64,000 bases of DNA from Nymphaea colorata (Eukaryota; Streptophyta; Magnoliopsida; Nymphaeales; Nymphaeaceae), in assembly GCF_008831285.2 (NCBI RefSeq), contig NC_045139.1, forward strand, positions 29,737,206-29,801,205. The letters run 5' to 3'. The stretch's first letter is position 1; each line of letters starts with the position of its first letter. Below are positions 1-10,867 of this stretch, one piece after another. The notes beneath the pieces are model-generated. The model ran no database searches. It worked only from the letters and a program-made list of their open reading frames with translations, and had not been told where the DNA came from. The position numbers and the translations under genes were made by a program.

Positions 1-305
1 AAATGTTAAACTAGCCAAGTTTGAAGAACTCAACTCGGCTCAGCTACATAACCAATGTTTAAAAATAATGAGAGAATAGCTAAATGAGTAGCAACTAAAC
101 CAGTAAAAGGGGTTAACATGTTAAAATAAATGAAACAGGCTCAACAGAAACGAGTTAAATGACTTAAATGAATCGAGCTCGAGCTCGATGCTGTATGGTC
201 GAGTCCAGCTCAAGCCTATTCTATAGAGCTGAATTTTTCTGAGTTGATTGGAGGTTGAGCTGGAGCTGGCCCAGCTTGAACTCGACTCAGCTCGTGTGCA
301 GCCCT
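1..305. mobile_element. Terminal part of CTCGAGCT-rich inverted-repeat element
   Basis: The stretch is full of words built from ACTCGGCTC and GAGCTCGAGCTCG and ends at 305. The reverse complement of its last bases begins TAGGGCTGCACACGAGCTGA. This matches the left end of the complete element at 16277 (TAGGGGTGAACACGAGCTGA) at 18 of 20 positions. It is therefore read as one end of the same family, with the other end outside the window or decayed. No coding capacity is visible. Assignment to the hAT superfamily is an inference from the better preserved copy. Confidence 0.55.
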
Positions 306-2284
306 ATCCACAATTCAACAAAGTTGGTCATGAAGTGGAAGTTTTGTATGAGAAAGAAAAGCATGTTGGAAGATGAATGGATAAGCTCATGTGTCACTTC
401 TTTCCAATCCACATAGCCATCTCAACTCTTAGTTTTTGGCATTCTTACTAAGGAGCAGATAATAATGCCAATAAACATAATTAATAATAATATTATATTA
501 TTATTATTATCAACAGCAATAATTTATTAGGCACAAGTAAATGTAAAGTAGTATCTCACTTGCTTTCTGTGAAGTAAAGTATTGAAAATCACCATGTTGG
601 GTGTTTGGTGCACCTTTCAATTATTAATTTAATTTATCAGAAAAAAAAAATCTACCAGAGAAAAGACTTGATACAATCATAGTCTTTAAGATAAGAGATT
701 GGCCACTCTGGCCCTAAGTGATAATGTTAAACATAAAAGATGTCTAATCAGCATCGTTGTCCCCTATACACAGAAAAAGGATCATGGCTAGGTTCCCCCT
801 TATATTGGAACCACTAATAAATATGACCAATTTCTTTTTGAAAACAAAAAAAAACAAAAAAAAACTTTGCTTTCCTTATGTACACTTGATGTCTATCCTA
901 TTGCATACAATCTATCATAACAAACTGTAAAATTGAATCAGGTTAGATGAACTACAAAAGTTGCTAATGTAAGCTTGCATTAATTAAAAAAAGTGGTATA
1001 CCAACAAGGAGAACCAAGAACGTGAATCCAAGTCTTGTTATTGATTCAACTTCAAATTCGTTTAGCTGGATCTGATAGAAAAATCTGGATTCAAATACCA
1101 AACAGATCCAGATTTGGCATGCAAGTTTCACATGATGAAAATAACCACTATCTTCCTCTTATTTACCCAAAAAAAAAAAACTTAAAATCATGCTAAATGA
1201 ACAATAATTCATTTAGAGTTCACTTCCTGCATGTATTAATTGCAAACTTCACTTCCCCCTTCATTCTCCAATGGTGTATTTTAAAAACCCAAGCATGTAA
1301 ACTTAGTAAAGGTAAAATGGAACTTAATTAACAAAATTTCATATCTGGATTTGAATCTTACCAAGATCCAGGGATGTCATGATTACCTCTGCATCACCAT
1401 TTCCTTGTGATGTTTGAAAAAGAATGGTTCTCTACCTGTTGAAAAAGTGTATGGATCAAACCTAATCACAAGATTCCAGGTCATGACATAGCAGCCCTTA
1501 CTTTTTTTTTTTATGCACATACTGTGGTGCCTTGATAACAGTGCATCCTCTCACCTTTCTTTTCCTATTTTGAGAAAAAAAGAAAGAAAAAGAAAGGGAA
1601 GATCTTCTTTTTATAATGCACTTCTGAAATTGAACATGGCATCCATCTCTTTCACACTTCCAACCAATAAAGAAAAAAAAAGAAAAAAAAAGGAAATGGG
1701 ACCCATGACAAAAAAAAATGAGTGGCATTTTCAACTGCTTCCATATGCCTTGTTTGCAGTCCAACATGAGCAGACCCACAGATTTGATCCATCATTTGAC
1801 ATGCTTGTGCCCATGGTCAGTAGTGGACCAATATGATCCATGTGGCTCCACTCAGATATGGCAATTTTTTTTTTTCTCCATGGTCTGTCACCCACTTTAA
1901 GTGGCAGAATAATAGATGAGATTAAGGTGTACTTGATTCACTTTGGTCTATTCTTCTTTTAAATAAGCAAAGTGGTTGTACCTTTATTTTTACCCATTAT
2001 TTGCCCAAGAAGGACATCATACACTTGGAAACCACTAGTGTAAGATCTTGGGGTCATTGATCACCTTTTCCAAATTTTTTTGGATAATCTTTTGCTTTTA
2101 TTTTCTTTAAATATTCCTAATTGTTTGAATCGCATTTGGGATCCATGTACTGAACTTGGTACCTAGGCTCGTGCCAATGTTCAAGATGGACCAACCAGGG
2201 CTGATGGACTGTTTGGTTTAGGGGTCCGCTTGATACTGGGATCTTAAATCTGGATTTGAAATCCAAAAGTATTAAGCGTATACC
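306..2284. other. AT-rich intergenic DNA, no gene seen
   Basis: The stretch has many A and T homopolymers (for example near 640, 850, 1170, 1500 and 1670) and a short TTATTA-rich patch near 485-520. Open frames at 1498-1836 are made of Lys/Phe-rich low-complexity codons on opposite strands and carry no recognisable domain. No RNA gene or element ends were recognised. Confidence 0.6.
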
Positions 2285-2567
2285 TATATTGAATGATTTA
2301 AGTAATTGAAATCTAAACTTTGTATGAATAGAAATGAGATTTAAGTCATTCAATTTAATTGCTTGTAGTAAATCAAATGAGTTTAACTTGCTATTACATC
2401 TATATTGAATGATACGGGGGATTGAAATCAAAAGTTGGTATGAAACTATAAATACAAACGGATGTAAGTCAATCATTTGGTCATTTATAGTTAATCGAAT
2501 GAGTTTAACTTGTTATATTTATATTAAATGATTTCAGAGTTTAAACCCACAAGTTGGTATCAGAGCC
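2285..2567. repeat. Degenerate threefold tandem repeat, about 118-bp unit
   Basis: Three successive blocks begin with ATATTGAATGAT (2289, 2401) or ATATTAAATGAT (2521). Each continues through a diverged AATTGAAATC segment and a TTTGTATGAA, TTGGTATGAA or TTGGTATCAGAGCC segment. The first two blocks end with AAATCAAATGAGTTTAACTTG or ATCGAATGAGTTTAACTTG. The third block stops after TGGTATCAGAGCC (2555-2567), which equals the classic primer-binding site complementary to the 3' end of plant initiator tRNA-Met. That suggests a retroelement LTR edge, but no LTR pair or conserved gag/pol was found. Confidence 0.5.
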
Positions 2568-3829
2568 ATAATCATGGACGAGATTCAAGATTTTGATACA
2601 CCTGACAATTTTCCTGTGAAATTGTTGAAAGATCACTTGAGAAATAGTCTTAGAACGTTTATTCAAGGTGAGTGGGAGGTTAACAACCCGGCTCACGAAA
2701 GAATGCCTCCTTATTACCCCCTACCTTTTTGGGTCTTGAGCTGTTTCAACATCAATGATGACAGTGGTACACTGTTCAACTTAGGTACCACGCCCCATCA
2801 CTTAAGATGCAAAAGCATAGTGCGGACAATAATCGAACTAAAGATTTGTCTTTTTGTAAATTCTTAGTCCAACTAGTTACGCTATACCTTTTGAAGTATG
2901 ATAATTGTTATAAAGTCAGAATTTTTCTTGTTATCTTAAGCAACATGGGTTAGGCAGATTTATCATATACGGCGAATAGAATTGCACTTTGAATGTCAAA
3001 GGCTTGACCTTCTTCTTCGGTCTCAGGTCTAGCTTCCTACACAAGTAGACAGAGCTTCTTTTGTCCTATAAACTAAATTTCCTAAAGGTGTATGGATTCC
3101 AAGTTTCCAACATTTTCCAATATATGTTGAGCAGTTCTTCTCCTAACTCTATTTTATTTTGGACATTTGAGGTGAAGTCTTCAACTTGACACCCTTCACA
3201 TTCTCTTCTTATCACTTGCAGAATACACGTGTAATTGTTATCTTCGCAAAAAAGACTAAACTTATGTAGTTATATATGCACAAAGCATATCTATATCATG
3301 ATATCAGCAAACTAATTAGTTCTTTATGTCATTTCATAGCATTCACATCTTATTCGCGTTTTAAAATGATAGACAAAACTTAGGGTTGTCTGGGAATATA
3401 AGGGAGAGAGAGAGATTCAGCGGCTTTATGTAGAACAAAAGGTGAACTGTGCAAGCGATAAAGAACGGTCCACGGAGGAGAAATACCATCTACAACTATG
3501 TACGGGTCAAAATTCAGCTGTGGCGTGTATTGCCGAGCTAATTAAAAGAAGTAATTCCCTGTCTTCGTAATTACGGCAAAAAAGCAGGCACCTTTATGGT
3601 AAATTTATCATTGCTAAATACTTTTACACATAATTTCGACGGTGGTGCCATTTATCTTAGATTTTCCCAATAAAACCTTCAACTTTTTTATTATTGCAAT
3701 AGTTTTCGTAAAACAAATTTGTGATTATGATCCAAGGAAGGAGGATCTAGTGTCCAATATTAAAGAAGGACATTTTGGCAAATTTATGTGATTAACATTT
3801 TCTACGTTCCAGGAGCGCTTCAGGAAAGA
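2568..3829. other. Intergenic DNA, possible retroelement remnant at its left edge
   Basis: An ATG-initiated frame of 97 codons (2574-2867) starts seven bases after the primer-binding-site-like motif, where the gag leader of an LTR retroelement would be expected. Its product is hydrophilic at the start but matches no gag motif I recognise, and no zinc knuckle, protease or polymerase motif follows. The remainder is AT-rich without recognisable genes. A short GA tract lies near 3403-3415. Confidence 0.35.
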
Positions 3830-4237
3830 TGAGTTGAGCCTAAGCTTAGCCAGCTTAAGCAAAACTCGGTTCAATCGAGCTCGGCTCGAACTCGAGCTCT
3901 TTATAGTAAACTCTAGCTCGAGTTGACTGCACAAAATCGAGCTCAAACTCAACTGGTTTAGGTGTTAAATAGTTTAACATTAACTCGTGTAAGTATTGAT
4001 TTGTTTAACTCGTGTAAGCGTTAACTCATGTAACTCGTATAAGCGAGTAACTCATGGAACTTGAAAAATTTTGTTTTTATCTTAAAAGTTAAAACCAGTG
4101 AACTCGACTCGTTTATCGTTTCGAGTATCTTTGTAATCTCAAACTTGGCTCATTTATAAACGAGTCGAGCACGAGCAATGTTTTTTCGAGCGAGTTCGAT
4201 TCAAACTCGAGTTGGCACGGCTTGTTGAGCAACCCTA
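3830..4237. mobile_element. CTCGAGCT-rich element, diverged copy
   Basis: The segment is packed with ACTCG, GAGCTCG and repeated TTAACTCGTGTAAG words (near 3983, 4009 and 4021). It ends with GTTGAGCAACCCTA at 4237, the reverse complement of TAGGGTTGCTCAAC, which resembles the TAGGGNTG ends of the copies at 1-305 and 16277-16805. No matching left terminus could be placed, so this is a partial or rearranged copy. No protein-coding content is visible. Confidence 0.45.
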
Positions 4238-6676
4238 TGTTCCACTTGTACCCTTACAAGGGGAATGGTTTTCCATTTAATTAGTATGAGCATTTTGGTC
4301 ATTTTCCACCAAGTCCCTTGTTAGGGACCTGCTCCACCGTTTTAAAAACATTAGAAAACGCTGTCCCTGTCAAATCCACGCGGTGCCAACATGCTCAACG
4401 AAAAAAAAAAAAGAGAAAGGTGGGGGACCAAAATTAAATATTTAATAAATTATTAAATAAATTAAATTTATAAAAAAGTGGGTGGTGGCAGGAACGAAGT
4501 GAATAAATAATAGACATTTAGTAATTCGAGTTTTTCAGAACCGCTTGCCTGCAAAAAGGGGAAGAAAAAGGAACCGAGAATGAGATTTCCACATTCGCTT
4601 TTCCACTTTGTTTTTCCTGTTTGCTTTATTCTGGAATTAACAAAAAATTTAAAAACCCCATAAAGCAAGTACTAAAAATGTCCAAGACCGGCGTTGGAAA
4701 CCCCGTGGGAAGTCCAAAAAGATGCGCCTTTATATTTATATTCTTGCGTGGACCCCTTGTTCTTTTCTTCTCCCACCTTTTTCTTTCCAAAGACAAGTAG
4801 AAAGAGTAAATTGACTTTAATTCCGAAACTTTTTCTTCCCATCTTTTTCTTTCCGAAAGATATTCAAAGGTGAGGTGAAAAAAAAACCAGCTTTTCTCTT
4901 TTTCAGTTTTCACCACCAAATGCAAAAAAAATTATTCTGATTGTTAGTTATTCAAACTATGATGTTTGTAATAAAATGCATATAACCATTTGAAATATTA
5001 TTATCAATGAAAATTGCTAACTTTGCGTCGATTTGCGGACTTATATTAAGCTCATGTCAGTTTATATTTTTCATGTTTCTGAAAAAAAAAAAGAACTTAA
5101 AACAAGCCAGTAAAGTAAAGTTCAACGGATATTGGCCAAAACACTAAATCCATAAGCGAATTAAATCATTTTGTCGTGTTTGCTAGTGCAAATCATGAAC
5201 TTGGCTGTGTTTTATGGCAACAAGAGTTGGTGGAACTATTTATCAACGATGTTTGAGTTCATGAACTTGGTCATGTTCCATGTGATGTCATAATCTGTAT
5301 TAATTCGTCTGCTCAAGAAGAAAGTAAAAGTAATAAAAAGTAGTATGGAAAATAAGTGCTACGAAAATATTTATTATTCTCGATTATATAGATATTAATC
5401 TTTTGCGTAGTGGGCATTGAATTATTGGTCCGGTCTATGTCACGAGGGCTTACCATTTATAATGCTGTCGATATCAACATCAAAGGTGAATCGTCACGTA
5501 AAAGGATGGGACCAGCGTGACACGTTGCTGTTTGATAGAGCTATCTAAACTTTTTCGGTTCAAACACGTACGATTGGGATTGGGAATTCGAATAAAAACT
5601 ACGGATGGAAGCCTTTGAATTACATTTTTCAACTAAAATATTTTTTAATATTTGCAGCCTCCCCCTTTTTGTTGTTTTGCTTCTTCCGTTAGGCAGGCCG
5701 ATCCTAGCTTATGGAAAGAGATGCACCGCAAATATTGAATTTTTGGCTTCTTTCAATTTTATTCTGGGAAGACGAAGATACTTCCGAGCATGGCCATAAA
5801 TAATTTTTTGGGGTTTTTATCGGCAAGCTGTTTTTCTAGAAAAATCTTGAGAAAAACTTGTATTTTTTTTTTAAATCAGAACGTTAAGTAAAAAAACAAG
5901 AAAGAAAAAACGAATAAGTATTAAATTGCATTTAAGTGGTTATGTTGAGGAAATAAAACAATGCAACAAAACTTGAAAAAAAAACAGAAAAATCAATACA
6001 AATTAAATAAAAAAAGTGAAAATCACGTAAAAATGGCAGTAAATTCGTGATGAATTCATTTTTAACGATTTTTTAATATATCTAGGCATTTTTTTGTTTT
6101 TACTATTTTTTTTATTTTTTGTGGCTATGCTTCAGAGCTCAATTATTGGAATCGCAATCGTAAACAAATGGGTTGTACGAAAAGGTTGGGTTTTCCCCTT
6201 GTTTTTTAACGTAAAAAATGTGTATTATATTTGAGAATCATGAATCAAGAATTTCCTTTAAAATGGTTGGAGTTTTTTTTATGAACTTAAAAAACGTTGG
6301 ATTTCAATTAATTGTTTTTTTAGGAAAAAAATGTGATAAAGGTGCATTATATTTGAAAACCGTGAACTTAAGAATTTTGTTCTCTCTCACATCTAGGGAG
6401 TCGGACTAGAGGGTGATGCATGTTTAGCATCTCACACGGCCCCCTGTTTTACTTTTTTTTTTTTAAGAGAATAGCTATTTTTTGGCATTTTTAATGAAAA
6501 CACTATTTTTGCTATTTTATGACTGATTCATACGGATTAAATGTGCGAGAATAAGAATAAGTTTAGAAACCAAATCCACTGATTCATATGTCATAAATTT
6601 GTTAAAAAATATATATTTGATCCTTTTAAAAAAATTTAAAAATCTAGTTTGTCGCTGGCAAAATCCCTTATAAGTA
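4238..6676. other. AT-rich intergenic DNA, no gene seen
   Basis: There are long A/T runs and no ORF with recognisable homology. The frames at 4468-4925 (-) and 5605-6409 (+) are Phe/Lys-rich products of homopolymers. No RNA gene, terminal inverted repeat or tandem array was recognised. Confidence 0.55.
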
Positions 6677-6749
6677 AAAAAATTTAGCTCTCTCTCTCAC
6701 TCTCTCTATACATATATAGAGAGAGAGAGAGAGAGAGAGCTAAAATTTT

Positions 6750-6785
<36 letters not shown>
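6677..6785. repeat. CT/GA hairpin followed by (AT)n microsatellite
   Basis: A left arm reading AAAAATTTAGCTCTCTCTCTC is followed by a short CATATA centre. The right arm reads TATAGAGAGA... and ends GAGAGCTAAAATTTTT at 6750. The arms are about 33 bases and nearly complementary, including the unique AAAATTTAGCTC edge, so this is a true inverted repeat rather than two chance microsatellites. An AT dinucleotide run follows to about 6785. Confidence 0.7.
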
Positions 6786-6787
<2 letters not shown>

Positions 6788-9100
6788 TTTTCAAGCTAAA
6801 GAAAATGTAAGTCGATCAGCCATCTACTGTATTTCCAAAAGTAGGAGGTGGAAGATTGTCATTTTCTTAGGCACCTCGGGTATGGGTTAACTAAACCATG
6901 GTTAAGCTGTAACTTGCGAACATGAACTCATTCTCGAGAAGTCAAATCTTTCATTTGAGATTTGCGATGTGACAGGTATTAATTAGAGGTAAAATTGCCC
7001 CAAGTAGGCCACACTGCGAATTTCTTTCTCTCCATTCTTTATTATTCGATTGTCTCTTTAGTTAATTCATCCATTGGCAGTGAATAGTTTTTATTATTAG
7101 GATGTCACTTTAGTTGGTCAATCGGTCTCCAATTCACTAGGATTAAATATTTTTTTCTAACTTCACGCATGAAATGTTGCTTAATGATTCGGCAACGCGT
7201 AATACAAAATCAGCCGTTTGTAGATTCCTCACCTTGTAAAACTCAATGCACGCATAAGCTTTTGCATTCCTCAATTTTATAGGGTTGCATGCCAATGTTG
7301 TCCGTATTGGTAATGGAGGGGAACTATATTTTATACTCTTATATATATATAGCCTCTTACACACGTAGCCTATATATATATATATATATATATATATAGG
7401 AAAACAGGTAGACACTAGACCTTCATATAATGAGAATCATATACTTTATGGATTCCAAAAGAAAAAAAGACGAAGATATTAAATTGCAATATACAAATCA
7501 AGTTGTTTTTCAAGAGTACGAATTACACTTCAAAATAGATAAAAGGTTTCGTTTGAGGAAGCTTATTTGTTTCCGTCCTTCTCTCTTTATTCTCCTTTAA
7601 ATAGTACTCTAGACTCTTGTAGGAACATCTTGGCTTTTATATTTGCAACATAGTCTCCGCCATTTGATTTTCTTTTAATCTACAACCCTAATTACCCGTC
7701 AATGTGTGGTATCATATATATCTTTTAGATATTTATATTGCAGGTTGCGTGAGAATGATTGAGAAGATTAGATGGTTGATATTAAGTTAAAAGAAATAGA
7801 AACCAAGTTATATTTTCAATGGATAGGAATATCGTTTAAAAGAATGCAAGGGACCGTGATTAAGGAAACCGATTTATTTCTTCCTATGAGAGGTAATTCT
7901 ATTGTTTGAAAATACAATTTAGTTTCTATTTTTTTTTAACATAATTTATATTATGTGGCTACCCATATGTGTGTGTATGTGTGTGTCTATATATGCATAA
8001 CAAGTAACTATCATACCTCATAAACCAAATCTAATGATAATCATTTAGGCCATCAATGCAACGAGATTAGATGGTATAGATTCAATTGCAATCATGGAAT
8101 GCAAGCTGTTTTTTCAAGAATATCAAAAGATGTGAGAGGAAAGAGAGAAACAAATAAGTTTCCTTTAAAGAGAACTCATTGACCCTTTTTAAGCGCATTT
8201 CTGACGGAAAAAAGTTTGATATATTTGTAACTATATTGTTCCCATCAAAAGTCTATATATATATATATATATAGTATGATTAGTGGCCTTTTACTAATTG
8301 CCGGCCTAACCATTTATGCTGAACTTTTTGGAGGCAAGATGTTACTACTATTGGAAACCGATTGATACAAGGTCCATGCATGCTCACATACGCTACGCGG
8401 TGAAACTAATTGGATTGCTTTTGAATAATTGTCAAAATTGAATTTGGCGATGATTTTAATATCAATGATCAAGTTGAACATGGGCTTGCTCTAAAGTTTT
8501 GCATGTGAATCTGAGTTGGATTTGAATGGCTTCAATTAGTCTGATAAAATACTGTACATAAAATGCATCCAATTCGCGAACTTGCTAGATCTACTGGGCG
8601 TTTGTCAATCAATGGAATCCAAAATCCGATAAGAACATCTCCTACAACCATTCGTCAGTTGGGGACCGTGCACCTGCCTGTTAACATCTCAAATTATTTG
8701 ACAGTCAACATAGTGATAAATATTTAAACTTGATGAGCTGTTGGGTACTGGAGACTGCCGTGAATTAAATTTTTTTATTGATTTTTTGGCTTTTTATATA
8801 TATTATTTTTCATTTATTAATATCTTGATCAACATGGGGCCAGATTACTGAAAGTAGCCTGGAACTGAATTAATTTTTGAAATATTTTAATTTATTTTAA
8901 CTTTCAAAATTAAAAACATGGCGGGTTCGATACATGATGCTGCTGAGGAGGCACGCCAATAAATGCATGTATATCCAACTCGATTGCCTGTCTAGCAGGC
9001 GCCCGTCAGGTTGCGGCCCCGGTCACCGTTCATCTCGGCAACTTAAGGGTGGAGATATTAAAGCAGTTTTAAAATGTGATTTGGCAGGTCCACCCCGAGT
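6786..9100. other. AT-rich intergenic DNA with short AT runs
   Basis: No coding frame with recognisable domains is present. TA dinucleotide runs lie near 7338-7350, 7372-7397 and 8252-8273, and a GT-rich patch lies near 7966-7988. No transposon ends were recognised. Confidence 0.55.
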
Positions 9101-9917
9101 TTAGGGACAGGCGAGGCCCACTTGTCCCCTGCCAGACTAGGGTTGGTTAACTTAAAAGGGGACTGGAGTTCGAGAACTTTAAACTTCCTTCGCTCTTTAT
9201 AGCACTTCGGTGGAACGAAATCACGAAGTAGTTCACGATTTTAGTTCAGGAACTGCGGAGCAGGTTTCCCCACCGTCGGATGCGTTCTGGCATCACGTGA
9301 AACGGGTTTTGACGGATCTGATTCCGTCATACCAAACCTACGCACCACATGGCCGCGTCGCTGGCAGCCACAAGCCCGTCGGTGGGACCCACGAGCACCG
9401 GACGTCCCGCGCGGCCAATCCGCGTCGGGTCCGGCAGCATCGACGGCCGGAAAGATGCGGTAAGTGCGTTCACGTGAGGGCGCTGCGCATCGGATGGCTC
9501 CGCCTTGAGTGGCAGAAATGGGAAAAACTGAGAAAGGTGGGGGACAAAGGAGGAAGCAGGAAATATCCCGAAAGCAGAGGAGCCCGAGTGGCGACGGCGA
9601 TGTGCGAGAGAGAGGGAACGAAGAAGAAAGAGAAAACTGATGCGTCCTTGGATTCTGTGAGTGTCGTCCTTTGATTTTTTTTTAAAAATTTTTTTTATTT
9701 TAATTCGTGTGTGTGCTGGCCTACTGTCTGGGCATCTCTCTCTTTCCTTCTCTCTCTTCATTTATTCCTTTTTTTTCTCTCTCTCTCACTGTTCAGGCTC
9801 AGGCCAGGGCTTGTCCCCTTTCTTTCTTTCTTTCTTTCTCTCTCTCTCTTTTTTTTCGTTTAAACCAGTCTGATCCTCTCTCTGGTTTTGACCGTTCGTT
9901 TCTCTCTCCTGTCTCCT
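9101..9917 (+). promoter_or_regulatory. GC-rich upstream region of the 10199 gene
   Basis: The base composition changes sharply here, with CG-rich sequence between about 9260 and 9620 set in an AT-rich background. This is the usual look of a proximal plant promoter. Two palindromic CACGTG (G-box/E-box) motifs are present at 9294-9299 and 9471-9476. Plant bZIP, bHLH (PIF, MYC) and BZR factors bind this core, so light, ABA or brassinosteroid control is possible, though this is inference. The long open frame across it (9210-9674) has no domain and overlaps an equally long frame on the other strand, as GC-rich DNA often shows. Confidence 0.45.
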
Positions 9918-9925
9918 CTATATAA
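9918..9925 (+). promoter_or_regulatory. TATA box for the 10199 gene
   Basis: The sequence CTATATAAC sits in the right orientation. With the usual spacing of about 30 bases, transcription would begin near 9950. This gives a leader of roughly 250 bases that is almost entirely CT-rich (9940-10190), a common feature of plant 5' untranslated regions. Confidence 0.55.
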
Positions 9926-10198
9926 CTTCGCAGCCTTTCCTCTCTCTCCTCATCCTTTGCCTCCACCGCTCTCTCCTCATCTTCTACTTGCAATTTGCTG
10001 AATCTCTGTCTCTCTCTCTCTGTCTCTCCCCTGTTACAGATTTCCTCCACCCAAACTTGCAACTCCCCAGCTCTCCCTCTCTCTAAACTTCTAAGCTTGC
10101 AACTCCCCATCTCTCTCTAACTTGCATCTGCCTCTCTCTCTCAAAACTGCAAACCCTCAGTCTCTGTCTCTCTTTCTCTAAGGCCACTGCTCTGCTTC

Positions 10199-10867
10199 AT
10201 GATGGAAGAGACTAACAGGAAAAGGGGAAGAGACCAAGTAGACGAAGAAATAGGAGAGAAGGAAGAAGAAGTGGTTGCCGCCAAAAGAAGCAGGGAAGAG
10301 GAAGAGCAAGACGATGAGGAGCAGGGGAGAACGAAGAACGGGTCCTTTGATGACATCCTCTCCCTCCTCGAGTCCGAAGAGGACGAACCCAGCAACCCCT
10401 ACCTCTCCTCCTTTATGACAACCCTGCAACAAGAGCTTTCTTCTTCTTCTTCTTCCTCCTCCTCCTCTGAGCCCACTCAACCAGCCGGAACCGAGCCCGA
10501 CGGCGCCCAGTTTGACCGGCCGGACCCGCTCTCCGACGTCGTCGACGCCCCGCAGCCGCAGGAGGTCATGAGGTACCTCCTGGAAGCCTCCGACGACGAG
10601 CTGGGCATCCCCGCCAGCCCGGTCGACCCGTCTCCTCTTGAGAGAGAAGGAGGAGAAGGAGAAGCCGAAGCTCTCCTCCACCAATCATATGTAGAGAGAG
10701 AAGGCATCGACCAATTGGATTTCGACGAGAAGGGCTTGCCGTCAGGGGTTTTAGAGAGAGAAAGCTTGAGCTTCGATGGGTTGTGGGAGATGGAGGACCA
10801 GAGAGCAAACTACTACGATTTCCTGAACTCCCAACTCTGCTACGACGACCTCAAAATCGAAATATGA
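10199..10867 (+). CDS. Acidic Ser-rich plant protein of unknown function
   Basis: This single-exon frame of 222 residues starts with a double ATG just after a CT-rich leader and ends in TGA at 10865. Codon use is GC-rich and unlike the surrounding DNA, which supports real coding. Residues 7-11 and 29-32 hold short basic clusters (RKRGR, KRSR) that could be nuclear signals. Residues 50-58 read FDDILSLLE. Residues 81-90 are ten serines. Residues 121-137 hold the VMRYLLEASDDEL segment. The end (191-209) is the acidic-aromatic stretch SFDGLWEMEDQRANYYDFL. The conserved-looking N- and C-terminal blocks with a disordered middle resemble a family of small uncharacterised angiosperm nuclear proteins, but I cannot name it. 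The acidic/aromatic C-terminus would suit an activation or partner-binding segment; this is inference. The motif V/L-E-R-E recurs at 148-150, 166-168 and 186-188. Confidence 0.82.
   Translation: MMEETNRKRGRDQVDEEIGEKEEEVVAAKRSREEEEQDDEEQGRTKNGSFDDILSLLESEEDEPSNPYLSSFMTTLQQELSSSSSSSSSSEPTQPAGTEPDGAQFDRPDPLSDVVDAPQPQEVMRYLLEASDDELGIPASPVDPSPLEREGGEGEAEALLHQSYVEREGIDQLDFDEKGLPSGVLERESLSFDGLWEMEDQRANYYDFLNSQLCYDDLKIEI

Noticed and set aside
9210-9674. 154-codon frame upstream of the 10199 gene
   Set aside because: It lies in GC-rich promoter-like DNA, is opposed by a 144-codon frame on the other strand, has no domain and ends before the TATA box of the real gene.
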